From Streptomyces katrae (lineage in GTDB: Bacteria; Actinomycetota; Actinomycetes; Streptomycetales; Streptomycetaceae), in the NCBI RefSeq assembly GCF_000717655.1, contig NZ_JNZY01000051.1, positions 1-34,120 of the forward strand: DNA of 34,120 nt. Direction: 5' to 3'. The notes beneath the pieces were generated by a model. That model was not told the DNA's origin. It worked only from the letters and a program-made list of their open reading frames with translations, and ran no database searches. The translations under genes and the position numbers were made by a program. Of the stretch, positions 1-8,378 are shown piece after piece; position 1 is the stretch's first letter; each line of letters begins with the position of its first letter.

Positions 1-81
1 CGCACCGAACTCCACGACGCCTTCGTCTCCCTGGCCTGCAGCCTCATCTGCTGGAGACGCCTCAACAAGCCCGAATCATGA
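1..81 (+). CDS. IS5-family transposase, C-terminal end only
   Basis: The frame is open from the first base of the window and stops at 79-81. It gives 26 residues, including LHDAFVSLACSLICWRRL. That pattern (LH.AF..LACSLIC.RRL) is the usual C-terminus of IS5/IS112-type DDE transposases of actinobacteria, which cut and paste their own element. The catalytic part lies upstream of the window, so completeness cannot be judged. I see no clear terminal inverted repeat just after the stop. The element ends next to a truncated gene on the opposite strand (87 onward), consistent with insertion or rearrangement having damaged that gene. The family call rests on a short tail only. Confidence 0.65.
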   Translation, partial: RTELHDAFVSLACSLICWRRLNKPES

Positions 82-86
82 TCGTG

Positions 87-290
87 TTACGAGCTCTTAT
101 GTGCTGTTTCAGTACCGCGGTTACGCCCTTCGAGGACATCGCGGCTGTAGTCCTGAATGAAGCTCTCTTGGATGTCCGGCCTATCCTTGGCCCACTCACG
201 GATCATGATCGGCAGTTGGTTGTTGACCTCAAGGTACTGGTCCGCGATCTGGGGTTGACCTTGGCGTCGATCTCGCCCTTCAGCCGCGCG
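87..290 (-). pseudogene. Decayed 3' fragment of a paralogue of the 763-residue WXG-like protein
   Basis: Minus-strand translation gives QIADQYLEVNNQLP, then EWAKDRPDIQ and VLEGRNRGTETAHK. This aligns without gaps to the last ~55 residues of the protein encoded at 1701-3992 (GIADHYLTATNQMG, SWADGRPDID, ILDGHDRGSNATHK). Just upstream, LKGEIDAKVNP matches LKAEADATANAG of the same paralogue but in another frame, so one base is missing near 245-250. Beyond about 290 the similarity is lost. It is therefore a truncated, frameshifted copy next to a transposase tail. No function is expected. It shows that this locus once held at least two copies of the large gene. Confidence 0.7.
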
Positions 291-689
291 GGGCGGTCGC
301 TGATCGGCGATCGCGACGCACGCTACGGGTCCCCACGACGGCCGGGGCGCCTCCATGGCTCCGGAGGACGCATGCGTCCTGTTCTCATGTCTGGCCGCGT
401 GCCTGACGGGCGGCGCCTCGCCGTCCCGGGCCCTGCGCCGCTACGAGGAGCTGCGACGGCCGCGCGTGGAAAAGAGGCCTTCGGACGTCCGCATCGGTGT
501 CGGCCCGAGGAACGTGCCTGCGTCATCTCCGGAAAGAGCGACCTATCCGCACATCTCCATCAGCGGCAAGAGCGCACCCGACCGGGCGGCCCTGCCTAGG
601 CAACCGTGGAAAGAAGTAAGCATCAGCCATACCAGGCCCTCGCGGGCAGGCAAACTTTTTGCCGTACCGCCCGGTTGACGCGTGATGTG
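291..689. other. Intergenic stretch, no gene recognised
   Basis: Overlapping open frames on both strands have arginine- and proline-rich shadow composition and none has a convincing ribosome binding site. It lies between the decayed paralogue fragment and the stop codon of the minus-strand operon. It probably contains the breakpoint of the truncation and the operon's 3' trailer. Confidence 0.4.
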
Positions 690-1676
690 TCAGAGCTTGA
701 TCTCGCGGTACGCGGTGAGTGCGCTGCGTTCGACTTTGGCGAGCAGTCCCTGCTGGGTCTGTTCATCCATCTTCCGTTCCTGGGCCCATGTACGGGCCAT
801 GTCGACGCCCTGTGTACGCAGCCGGTCGAAGCGCTCCTCTTTGGAGGCGTTCTTCAGGTTCTGGAGCCATGCCGCCGTGAGATGTGCGGCCCGGGGATCC
901 TTGTCGCTCTTCGGGGAGGGCTGGCCGTCCAGAAGGGTGTCCAGGACAGTCTTGCGCCACGCCCGTGCCTGCCCCTCGTCCTTGCCGTGGGTGACCGCTT
1001 CGGCAATGCCGTCGAGGGTGCCGAGTGCACGCGCGCTCTCCGTCGGGGGAACACTGAGGCTGTAGTCCGTGGCGTCCGCGGGGACCGCCGCGAGTCGCTG
1101 CGCCGTGGTCCGGGTCTCCGTCATGCGCAGCAATGCGTAGGCCTCCGGATCCTGCCCGACAGCGCGGACAACGCCCCTGAGGGTGTCGGCGAAGACGGTG
1201 AGGTGGTGGGTGCCGTCGGACTGCCACGGCGGGGCCTGGGGTGCGGCCTTGGCCAGGAAGTCGGTGATACCGATTCCGCCGAGCATCTCGTGCAGATCGG
1301 GTGCGTAGTCGGCCAGGGCGGTGGCGAGGGGGACACGCAGTGCGGGATCCAGGGTGAGTTTTGTTGGATCTCCGGATCCGAGGACGACGAGCACGTCCTT
1401 CAGCGCCTGGGCCTGAGCCTGGGTGTGATGGCCGGGCGCGTCCCCCGACGACGCCTTCACGATCGCCTCGGCAAGAGCTGCGCAGCTCATGCCCGGGCGA
1501 ACGGCCGCGCCCACTGACTTCTGTACACGCTCGTCCCCAACCAAGCCATTGCACGGTTCAGCCGGCTCCCTGCCGAGCAGCAGCCATGCTCCGACACCTC
1601 CCAGCAGAGCCAGACATAGTCCGAGCACGATGAATGCCTTGGCCGGCGTCGTGCGGTGGGGGGGCTCCTGGGCCAT
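690..1676 (-). CDS. Membrane-anchored protein sharing the C-terminal module of the WXG-like protein
   Basis: The 328-residue product has one N-terminal hydrophobic segment (about residues 14-35, AFIVLGLCLALLGGVGAWLLL) after a short charged tail, so it is probably a type II membrane protein with a large exterior domain. A C-terminal stretch has PLATALADYAPDLHEMLGG and DPEAYALLR. These correspond to PLARALSSYTEDTHQILGG and DPEAYATLH in the upstream neighbour (1701-3992), so the two proteins share a module. ATG at 1676 is preceded by AGGAAAGG five bases away. It is the last gene of a three-gene minus-strand operon, 24 bp after its neighbour. I do not recognise a named family. A plausible reading is an anchored partner or competitor of the large soluble paralogue; this is inference. 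Confidence 0.8.
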   Translation of the reverse strand: MAQEPPHRTTPAKAFIVLGLCLALLGGVGAWLLLGREPAEPCNGLVGDERVQKSVGAAVRPGMSCAALAEAIVKASSGDAPGHHTQAQAQALKDVLVVLGSGDPTKLTLDPALRVPLATALADYAPDLHEMLGGIGITDFLAKAAPQAPPWQSDGTHHLTVFADTLRGVVRAVGQDPEAYALLRMTETRTTAQRLAAVPADATDYSLSVPPTESARALGTLDGIAEAVTHGKDEGQARAWRKTVLDTLLDGQPSPKSDKDPRAAHLTAAWLQNLKNASKEERFDRLRTQGVDMARTWAQERKMDEQTQQGLLAKVERSALTAYREIKL

Positions 1677-1700
1677 GGCTGCCTTTCCTGTGGGGGTGCG

Positions 1701-3992
1701 TCAGTTGGTGGTGTCGACGAGGTACTTGTGGGTGGCGTTGCTCCCTCGGTCGTGACCGTCGAGGATCTCGTCCTTCAGGCCTGCCCTGGCATCCTTGTCG
1801 ATGTCCGGGCGGCCGTCCGCCCAGGAGTCGACCATGAGACCCATCTGGTTGGTGGCGGTGAGGTAGTGGTCGGCGATGCCTGCGTTCGCCGTGGCGTCCG
1901 CCTCCGCCTTCAGGTTGTTGCCCATGACCCAGGCCCAAGTGTCCACACCGCGCTGGAGCGAGTCACCGAAGGCGATGGACATGCCTCCGGCTGTCGTGAA
2001 GTACATCGGTGTCACTGCGCCACCGATGACGTGGTAGGCCATCTTCGACTTCCAGTCGGCCGCACTGTAGGCGGCCATGCGATCGTCGTTGAGGACATCT
2101 TCCCTGATGGCGCTGTACGCCCCCAGGACGGCGCCGGCGTTGCTGAGCGGATTGCTCTGGGCGAAGCCGGTGGCGCCCTGCGGGATCTTCTCCATTTCCA
2201 GGCTGATGTAGCGGGACTCCGCCTTGTGCAGGGTGGCGTACGCCTCAGGATCGTCCGAGAGGCCGCGCATGAACTGGGCCAGGTCCTTCTGGGTGACCGC
2301 CATGTGGGTCTTGTCGCCGTCGTGGAAGAAGCCGTCTCCGGTGGCAGAGGTGATGTACTGGCTGCTGCCCATGCCTCCCAGGATTTGGTGCGTGTCCTCG
2401 GTGTAGGAGGACAGGGCGCGGGCGAGAGGCTCGCGGAGGTTTTCCTCAATCTTCTGGGAGGGGCCGAGCTCGCCGATCACGTCGTGCATGACGCGCGCCT
2501 GGGCGTCGGTGTGCGGGGTCACGGGCCAGGGGTCCTGCTTGGGGCCGAGCGGGGTGTGCCCGGTGGTCGCGGCCTCCAGGGCGGCGCCGAGACCGACACG
2601 GCTGGTGGGGTCGACCAGGTCCGTGTTGTGGTAGCCGAGGACCGTGTTGGTAGGCCAGTCGCGGGTTCCATCACCCTTGCCGGCGAGGTAGTGCAGGTGG
2701 TCGTTGGTGACCTTGTCACCGTCCGGACCGTTGCCCTTGGCGTCGAAGAAGGCTGTCGCCGCGTCGGGGTTCTTGCTCATGACACCGAGCAGGCCGTCTA
2801 TGGCGTCCGTTTCGATGCCGTCGTGGCCCGCTCCCCACTTGGTGAACATCCCGGGGTGCTTCTTCTCGGCTGATATGAGGTCGTCGCCGAGGTCGTAGAG
2901 GAACTGGTCGTCGAACTTGGCATCGGCGTGCTGCATCATGCTGACGAATGACTGGTAGCCGTACAGCGGGTTGGCCTTGGTTCCCGTCGCGTGGACGCCC
3001 GCTTTGTCCAGGCCGTCGGTGAACTCCTGGTAGAACTTGCCGTCGGGGCTGGCCAGCCACTCCTTGAACTTCTTGGATCCGGGCGGGGCGTCGGAGACCT
3101 TCCCCGGGACCTCGGTGGCACCCGCCACCGTGTTGGCCAGGCCCTTTTGGAGGTTCTGGTACCGGTCGCTGTTCTTCTTGTCCGAGTGAAGCGCCCGGTC
3201 GTTGAGCTTGTCCGTCAGCGTGATCGTGCCGCCCGGACCGATTCCGGACAGGAAGGTCTGGCTGAACGCCTTGTTACCTGTGTTGTCGCGGAAGGAGCGG
3301 TCGAGTTCAGCGTAGTCGGCTGCCGACACCTTGTCGCCGCTGTTGATGCGGGTGGCGATGTCTTCGGCGTTGCGGGCCTCGTAGACCTCGATGTCGCCCT
3401 GCGCGTCGGCGTTGAAGCCGTTGAGGGTTTGGTCGTTGCCCTTGCCGAAGGCGTCCTTGTTGCTGTCCACCACGACCGCCTCAAGGGCGATCTTGACGCC
3501 CTGGTCGGCTTCGGAGACGGCCTTGACCTGGTCGTTGATGTGCTGCTGCCACTTGTTGACCGCGTCACGGATGGTGGTCTGGCCGTCGGGGTCGTTGTGG
3601 TAGGCGCTGCGCTCGGCGGGAGTCAGCTTGGCGTAGTCGAACGCGACGTTGCCCTGCTCCGAGACCGTCATGCCCGCCTTGATCGCGTCGTCGCGCGCGG
3701 ACTCGAGGCGCTTCTTCAGGTCGGCGAACTGCGTATGGGCATCGCGCAGCAGACTCGCGACCGCCTTGGCCTGAATCTGCGCGGCGGAGTACTCGTACCG
3801 CGTCGCGGCGAAGCCCGTGTGGGCGACGCCGACGCTGACACCACTCCAGTCGGGACCCATGGTGATCTTCTGGACACTGTCGCCATAACGGGTCTCGACC
3901 TTCTTCAGCTCGCCCGCCATCTCGTCCCACTTGCCCGCTGCCGTCGTCAGCAGGCCCAGGTCGGTCGACATCACTTCGTGGTACGTCAACAT
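1701..3992 (-). CDS. Large WXG-like helical protein, candidate type VII secretion-related
   Basis: The product has 763 residues. The first ~130 are helical and contain PDWSG (W49-S50-G51), a WXG-type turn between two predicted helices as in WXG100/ESX proteins. A long helical middle follows, then a C-terminal module (PLARALSSYTEDTHQILGG, DPEAYATLHKAESRY, TNQMGLMVDSWADGRPDID) that is duplicated in the next gene and in the fragment at 87-290. It has no signal peptide or membrane anchor, though a short hydrophobic patch occurs near VTPMYFTTAGG. ATG at 3992 has GGAG six bases upstream and lies 13 bp after the preceding gene, so the genes are probably cotranscribed. The architecture resembles Streptomyces DUF6571-type proteins as I remember them. 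Type VII export is inferred from the WXG turn; no EccC-like ATPase lies in the window. Confidence 0.8.
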   Translation of the reverse strand: MLTYHEVMSTDLGLLTTAAGKWDEMAGELKKVETRYGDSVQKITMGPDWSGVSVGVAHTGFAATRYEYSAAQIQAKAVASLLRDAHTQFADLKKRLESARDDAIKAGMTVSEQGNVAFDYAKLTPAERSAYHNDPDGQTTIRDAVNKWQQHINDQVKAVSEADQGVKIALEAVVVDSNKDAFGKGNDQTLNGFNADAQGDIEVYEARNAEDIATRINSGDKVSAADYAELDRSFRDNTGNKAFSQTFLSGIGPGGTITLTDKLNDRALHSDKKNSDRYQNLQKGLANTVAGATEVPGKVSDAPPGSKKFKEWLASPDGKFYQEFTDGLDKAGVHATGTKANPLYGYQSFVSMMQHADAKFDDQFLYDLGDDLISAEKKHPGMFTKWGAGHDGIETDAIDGLLGVMSKNPDAATAFFDAKGNGPDGDKVTNDHLHYLAGKGDGTRDWPTNTVLGYHNTDLVDPTSRVGLGAALEAATTGHTPLGPKQDPWPVTPHTDAQARVMHDVIGELGPSQKIEENLREPLARALSSYTEDTHQILGGMGSSQYITSATGDGFFHDGDKTHMAVTQKDLAQFMRGLSDDPEAYATLHKAESRYISLEMEKIPQGATGFAQSNPLSNAGAVLGAYSAIREDVLNDDRMAAYSAADWKSKMAYHVIGGAVTPMYFTTAGGMSIAFGDSLQRGVDTWAWVMGNNLKAEADATANAGIADHYLTATNQMGLMVDSWADGRPDIDKDARAGLKDEILDGHDRGSNATHKYLVDTTN

Positions 3993-4005
3993 GTGCTGCT
4001 CCGCC

Positions 4006-4419
4006 TTACAGACCGTTGAGCTTCGACTGGGTGCCCAGGGGGCGGAACCCGTCCCCGGTGCTGAGGTCGTTCTGTACGAACAGGCCCGAGGCGCCGCGCA
4101 GCGAACCCTTTTCAGAACCGAGCCGGCCCATCAGGACCTTCACCTGCTGGTCCCAGGTGTCCGCCACCTTCTTCAGGCCCGCGGCCGCGTCCCAGCCGTC
4201 GAAGCCCTTGACCGCGGTGTTGGTGCTCTCGTCCGCGTGATCCGTGGCCTTCTTGGTGTTCGGGGCAGACCTCTTCTGCGCCGGCGTCGACGCGAAAGTC
4301 CCCCCGCCGCCGCCACCACCACCGCCGTCGGCTGCCGGAACACTGTTGAGCCGCATCGCTGCCTGATCGGCGGCCCTGGCTCTCTCGCTGCCCCACTCCT
4401 GCGTGAAGTCCCCCGACAC
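4006..4419 (-). CDS. Small helical partner protein of the WXG-like operon
   Basis: The 137-residue product begins with GTG at 4419 (MSGDFTQEWGSERARAADQA) after a GGGGGCGG purine run. A low-complexity run of nine glycines near residues 33-41 separates a short N-terminal helix from a C-terminal helical pair (GWDAAAGLKKVADTWDQQVKVLMGRLG). It has no signal peptide or TM segment. It is the first gene of the minus-strand operon, 13 bp before the 763-residue WXG-like gene. A small helical protein encoded just before a larger WXG protein is the usual layout for ESX-type heterodimer partners, so pairing is a reasonable inference. No named family is recognised. Confidence 0.75.
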   Translation of the reverse strand: MSGDFTQEWGSERARAADQAAMRLNSVPAADGGGGGGGGGTFASTPAQKRSAPNTKKATDHADESTNTAVKGFDGWDAAAGLKKVADTWDQQVKVLMGRLGSEKGSLRGASGLFVQNDLSTGDGFRPLGTQSKLNGL

Positions 4420-4764
4420 GACCGCCCCCGTTCAACTCAAAACGCTGTCCCTGCAGACCGCCAAACGGCCCATGCCTGCGGGCAAACCACAGGCCGACGA
4501 TGCTCTGGGAGCTGCGGGTGCGCGCTGGTCCATGCCTGCCGCGTCCAGTACTGCCGCGCGGCAGCGACCACCGGATACCGGGCACGGCGCAGCTCTCCTC
4601 GACACAGGGCGTTCCTTGATCCTCTCCGTCGCTTCGCGGCAGCGCATTGCCGTCGACCGGCAGTCTTTGCCCACCATGGGCTGCCGGTGAAGGACCCTTT
4701 GCTGCCTATGGCAACCTGATTGCGCGTCAACGGGTTCGCCGACGCGACGAGAACGGGGGAGTGC
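4420..4764. promoter_or_regulatory. Divergent intergenic region with a 14-bp palindrome
   Basis: This 345-bp region separates the minus-strand WXG-like operon from the plus-strand PucR-like regulator, so it should hold both promoters. A perfect palindrome, CTGCCGCGCGGCAG, lies at 4551-4564 and is a candidate operator. No clear -35/-10 pair could be assigned. Open frames on both strands here have shadow-type composition. Confidence 0.45.
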
Positions 4765-5826
4765 GTGACGGAGCGGGAAGCACCGCAAGACCAGCTGACG
4801 GGGTATGCCGAGTGCCTGCGCGACGCCTGCACCACCGGGCGCCGGATGACGCGCACCGAGCTGGAGGCACGCCGCGCCGAGGGGGAGCGGGCCGCGGAGC
4901 TCGGGCTCACGCTGCGCGTGATGATCCGCGAGCACCTGGCCGTATCCCAGGAAGTCCTCACCCGGGTGCCGATCCAGCAGGCAGGCTCCCTGCTTGCGGT
5001 AACCGAACAGGCAGTAGACGCCTTCGTGGAGGGGTACGGGCGCGCCCAGCACCAGGCCGTGCGCCAGGAGGAGGCCGCACGTCGCGAGTTCATCGACGAC
5101 CTCCTCTACGGGCGCAGCGATCTGGGCCGGCTGGCGGAGCGTGCCGAACGCTTCGGACTGCGGCTGTCGCAAGCGCACGCGGTGGCTGTGGCGAGCGGAC
5201 CTGAGCCGTACGGGGACGGCTACCCGGTGGCCCGCGGGATCGAATCGGCGGTACTGACCCGGTTTGCGGGCCGGCAGATCCTGCTCACCACCAAGGACGG
5301 GCGGCTGATCTGTGTGGCCCCGGGCGACCAGCCGGACGTTCTGGCGTTCTTCGCCAAGCAGGCGTACGCCGCCACCGATGGCGGCAAAGTGGCCATAGGC
5401 CGCTCCCATCCCGGCGCCGGCGGCGTGGTGCACTCCTACGAGGAGGCGCTCAACGCCCTCGATCTGGCCGAGCGGATGGGCCTGGACGGGCCAGTGCTGC
5501 ACGCCGCGGACCTGCTGGTCTACCCGGTCCTGACGCGAGACCGGCAGGCGATGGCCGACCTAGTGGAAAACGTGCTGGGCCCGCTCCGTAACGGGCGCGG
5601 CGGCGCCCAGACTTTCATCGACACCCTCACCGCGTACTTCGACAGCGGCTGCGTGGCGACCGAGGCCGCGCGCCGGCTGTCGCTGAGCGTGCGGGCGCTG
5701 ACCTACCGGCTGGAGCGGATCCACAGCCTGACCGGCGCCGACCCGGCCGACCCGGTCAACCGCTACACCCTCCAGACCGCGGTGATCGGCGCCCGCCTGC
5801 TCGACTGGCCCGACACCGAGGTGTGA
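4765..5826 (+). CDS. PucR/CdaR-type transcriptional regulator
   Basis: The 353-residue product ends with the PucR C-terminal helix-turn-helix: LTAYFDSGCVATEAARRLSLSVRALTYRLERI followed by LQTAVIGARLL. A central ligand/GGDEF-like domain (about residues 120-260) ends in the typical SYEEALNALDLAERMG. GTG at 4765 is chosen because GGGGGA lies four bases upstream; an in-frame TTG at 4720 has no such site. PucR proteins are cytoplasmic DNA-binding regulators, often of neighbouring metabolic or transport genes. Here it is divergent from the WXG-like operon and may control it, but this is inferred only from orientation. The gene is complete and no oddities were seen. Confidence 0.85.
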   Translation: MTEREAPQDQLTGYAECLRDACTTGRRMTRTELEARRAEGERAAELGLTLRVMIREHLAVSQEVLTRVPIQQAGSLLAVTEQAVDAFVEGYGRAQHQAVRQEEAARREFIDDLLYGRSDLGRLAERAERFGLRLSQAHAVAVASGPEPYGDGYPVARGIESAVLTRFAGRQILLTTKDGRLICVAPGDQPDVLAFFAKQAYAATDGGKVAIGRSHPGAGGVVHSYEEALNALDLAERMGLDGPVLHAADLLVYPVLTRDRQAMADLVENVLGPLRNGRGGAQTFIDTLTAYFDSGCVATEAARRLSLSVRALTYRLERIHSLTGADPADPVNRYTLQTAVIGARLLDWPDTEV

Positions 5827-5836
5827 GCCCCCGGCC

Positions 5837-6058
5837 TCAGGGCGCGCGGTTCCTGCGGGCCGCCGCCCAGTGCTCCCGGGTGCGGCAGCGCAGCCAGTGG
5901 GCCACTTCGCCGAGGCTGATAAGCAAAGCGGCGCTCGCCGAACACGCCACCAGCGAGGCAGGCGCTTCGCGGAGCTGCCCTCCACCCCACAAGAGCACGG
6001 TGAGCGCACCCCACCACAGGGCAGTGGAGACGGCCTCCACGCGTCGGCTGCCTGTCAT
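5837..6058 (-). CDS. Small two-TM membrane protein
   Basis: The 73-residue product MTGSRRVEAVSTALWWGALTV has two hydrophobic segments (about residues 11-27 and 32-48) and a basic C-terminus (CRTREHWAAARRNRAP). ATG at 6058 follows GAAGGGA about nine bases upstream, which supports translation. It is convergent with the PucR-like gene, ending 11 bp from its stop. No family is recognised; small proteins of this kind are common in Streptomyces and often unannotated. The 8-bp hairpin at 6075-6093 lies in its leader. Confidence 0.55.
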   Translation of the reverse strand: MTGSRRVEAVSTALWWGALTVLLWGGGQLREAPASLVACSASAALLISLGEVAHWLRCRTREHWAAARRNRAP

Positions 6059-6074
6059 CCAAGGTTTCCCTTCT

Positions 6075-6093
6075 CCCCTCCCGAGGGGAGGGG
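6075..6093. terminator. 8-bp perfect hairpin with GAG loop
   Basis: CCCCTCCC pairs perfectly with GGGAGGGG around the triloop GAG. It lies about 180 bp downstream of the nhaA stop on the minus strand and 17 bp upstream of the small membrane protein start. It may end nhaA transcription or act in the small gene's leader. There is no U-tract, which is usual in Streptomyces. Confidence 0.4.
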
Positions 6094-6274
6094 CGGTCTG
6101 TTTCTACACCGAGGTGAAGCAGTGCAGCCGCAGGTAGAGGGCGCAGATGGCGCGGCGGTGGTGACGAGTCTGTGAGCTGCCAGAAACTACCCCGAGGAGC
6201 CGGCGCCCTTCGTCCTCGCGGTCGATGCCTGCAACCAGCGGCACATGCGTACGCGTTAAGAGGTCCCTCGGCGT

Positions 6275-7579
6275 TCAGCCGAGCTCGGCAGCGGGCGCTT
6301 TGGTGTCGCGCCGGTAGATGTCTGGGATGCCGTCGGCGTCGGCGTCGAGGTTCTCTTCTTCGTACAGGCGCTTGTAAAGGGTGTTGCGGCGGCGGAGCAG
6401 TACGGCCGCCAGGACGGCGGCGATGAGGGAGGCGATGAGGACGGCTGCCTTGACGTGCTCTCCTACGGCTGCGCCGGGGAAGGCGAGCTCGCCGATGAGG
6501 AGGGCGACGGTGAAGCCGATGCCGGCTAGGACCGACAGCCCGAAGACGTCGGCCCAGGCAAGGTCTGGGTTGAGCTCGGCTTTGGTGAAGTGGGCCGCGA
6601 GGTAGGTGCCGAGGAAGATGCCGACGACTTTGCCGACGACGAGTCCGATGACGACGCCGAGCGGTTCGGGGCTGGTGAACACCTCCGCCAGGGCGCGTCC
6701 GGAGATGCTGACGCCCGCCGCGAAGAGGGCGAAGAGCGGCACCGCGACACCGGCGGAGAAGGGGTGCATCAGGTGCGAAACCCGGGATGCGGGGGAGGCG
6801 GTCTCGCCCTTGTCGCGGGTGGTGCGCAGGATGAGTCCCATCGCGACGCCAGCGACGGTGGCGTGCACGCCACCGTTGTACATGAGCGCCCAGATCGCGA
6901 TGCTCAGAGGCACGTACCACCACCAACCGCGGACGCGGTAGCGCTGGAGGAGGTAGAAGACGGCGAGCCCGGCGAAGGCTCCCCCGAGTGCCCAGAGGTT
7001 CAGGTCGGAGGTGAAGAAGACCGCGATGATGAGGATGGCGCCGAGGTCGTCGACGACGGCGAGGGTGAGTAGGAAGGCGCGCAGGGCAGCGGGCAGGTGG
7101 GTGGAGATAACGGCGAGAACGGCGAGGGCGAAGGCGATGTCGGTGGCCATGGGGACGGCCCAGCCGTCGGGGCTGCCGCCACCGGCCCAGGCGGTCGCGG
7201 TGTAGAGCGCGGCCGGCACGGCCATGCCGCAGATGGCGGCGATGACCGGGAGGGCGGCCGTGGCGGGGGTGCGCAGCTCGCCGACGACCAGTTCGCGTTT
7301 GAGTTCGATGCCAGCGACCAGGAAGAAGATCGCAAGGAGTCCGTCGGCGGTCCAGTGCCCGACCGAGAGGTCGAGGCCGAGGGCGGGGATGCCGAAGTGA
7401 AAGTCGCGTATCGCCTCGTAGGCGCCGCTGAACGGGGTGTTGGCCCAGATCAACGCGATCACGGCGGCGGCGAGGAGGACGAGCCCGCCCACGGTTTCGG
7501 TGCGCAGGGCGGAGGCGATCGCCTGCCGCTCGGGCCAGGGCATCAGGCCGAAGACGATACGCGGGCGCTGGTCACTCAT
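6275..7579 (-). CDS. nhaA: Na+/H+ antiporter NhaA
   Basis: The 434-residue integral membrane protein exchanges cytoplasmic Na+ (or Li+) for external protons. Family landmarks are present: GIELKRELVVGEL (residues 90-102), ATDIAFAL with Asp147, LAVVDDLGAI with the paired ion-binding Asp177-Asp178, PLFALFAAGVS, and the conserved lysine in LVVGKVVGIFLG. Length and helix distribution fit the family. ATG at 7579 is chosen because GGAAGG lies about ten bases upstream and MSDQRPRI leads straight into the conserved start; an upstream in-frame start would add 31 proline-rich residues. The acidic C-terminal tail (EEENLDADADGIPDIYRRD) is typical of actinobacterial NhaA. It is transcribed alone; potassium channel and RCK genes lie nearby. 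Confidence 0.95.
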   Translation of the reverse strand: MSDQRPRIVFGLMPWPERQAIASALRTETVGGLVLLAAAVIALIWANTPFSGAYEAIRDFHFGIPALGLDLSVGHWTADGLLAIFFLVAGIELKRELVVGELRTPATAALPVIAAICGMAVPAALYTATAWAGGGSPDGWAVPMATDIAFALAVLAVISTHLPAALRAFLLTLAVVDDLGAILIIAVFFTSDLNLWALGGAFAGLAVFYLLQRYRVRGWWWYVPLSIAIWALMYNGGVHATVAGVAMGLILRTTRDKGETASPASRVSHLMHPFSAGVAVPLFALFAAGVSISGRALAEVFTSPEPLGVVIGLVVGKVVGIFLGTYLAAHFTKAELNPDLAWADVFGLSVLAGIGFTVALLIGELAFPGAAVGEHVKAAVLIASLIAAVLAAVLLRRRNTLYKRLYEEENLDADADGIPDIYRRDTKAPAAELG

Positions 7580-7756
7580 GCGGGGTGGCCTTCCGGTGGC
7601 GTCGGCTGGAGATGGGCACACGGCCCCAAGGACGCCGACCAGACTTCCCGGCACACCGCGCGTCGCGGACACTCAGCTTCCCCTTGACGCGTTAATTACA
7701 CCCTATCCCGGGGTGCCACATCCCACCAGAGAGCTTCTCACCTGCTGAAATGCAGA

Positions 7757-7807
7757 TGAGCGGGCTCGTACACACACCAAGGCCCAAGCTGGGTACGAGC
7801 CCGCTCA
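7757..7807 (-). terminator. 15-bp perfect inverted repeat
   Basis: TGAGCGGGCTCGTAC at 7757-7771 pairs perfectly with 7793-7807 across a 21-base loop. It lies 26 bp beyond the stop of the minus-strand symporter pseudogene (7833), so it is best read as that gene's former terminator. It also sits upstream of nhaA (start 7579). The half-sequence GAGCGGGCTCGT recurs near 12042. Confidence 0.65.
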
Positions 7808-7832
7808 GGAGCCGGGGCCGCGGGGGGAACGG

Positions 7833-8345
7833 TCAGACGGCGGTCTTCACCGGCTCCTGGTCTTCATCCTCGTCCGCTTCGGTGTCCAGGCCGGCATCGC
7901 AGCGGCGGCCGTAGTCGAGGAAGGAGTTCAGCTCGCGCTTGACCAGCAAGTACAGGGCGATGATGTTGATGACGGCGAGCATGAAGAGCACCGCGTCGGC
8001 CATGTCGACCAGGGTCTACAGGGAACCGGCGAACCACGAACAGGGTGTACAGGACCTTGAACGTCAGCTCACTGGTCTTGCTGCGGCCCAACAGGTGGGT
8101 CCAGGCCTTCATGCAGTAGTAGCCCCAGGTCAGCACGGTGGAGATGGCGAACAGGATCACCGCGATGGGATGTACAGGAACCAGGGCAGGACCGTGCCGA
8201 AGGCGTCGGAGGTGATCGTCACGCCGCCGATGGACGCGCCCTTGCGGCCTCGCCCCGCTCGCCGGTTGGCAATCACGATCGTCAGCGCGGTCATGGTGCA
8301 GATGACGACCGTGAGCGACTGCACCGCAAAGGGCGGCGACGGGCT
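7833..8345 (-). pseudogene. Alanine/glycine:cation symporter (AGCS) remnant, 5'-truncated and frameshifted
   Basis: Three successive minus-strand frames together rebuild the C-terminal third of an AGCS Na+/alanine symporter. The first has FAVQSLTVVICTMTAL and GASIGGVTITSDAFGTVLPW (about 8340-8170). The second has IAVILFAISTVLTWGYY and SELTFKVLYTLFVV (about 8165-8035). The third has TLVDMADAVLFMLAVINIIALYLLVKREL, ending at the stop 7833-7835. At least two single-base shifts separate them. The N-terminal two thirds of a ~480-residue carrier are absent and the plus-strand channel gene begins just beyond, so the gene is dead. The former terminator survives at 7757-7807. Confidence 0.75.
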
Positions 8346-8378
8346 GAGACGACAAGGACGGGAGGGTAGGGGTTCCGC

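Noticed and set aside
606..1517. 303-codon plus-strand frame opposite the membrane-anchored protein
   Set aside because: It is the antisense shadow of the well-supported minus-strand gene, with Gly/Val/Leu/Arg-rich shadow composition and no family motif.
1656..4019. Long plus-strand frames (1656-2873 and 2991-4019) opposite the 763-residue gene
   Set aside because: Valine- and glycine-rich antisense shadows caused by third-position GC bias; no ribosome binding sites or domains.
4432..5502. 356-codon minus-strand frame opposite the PucR gene
   Set aside because: Antisense of a clear PucR regulator; no independent evidence.
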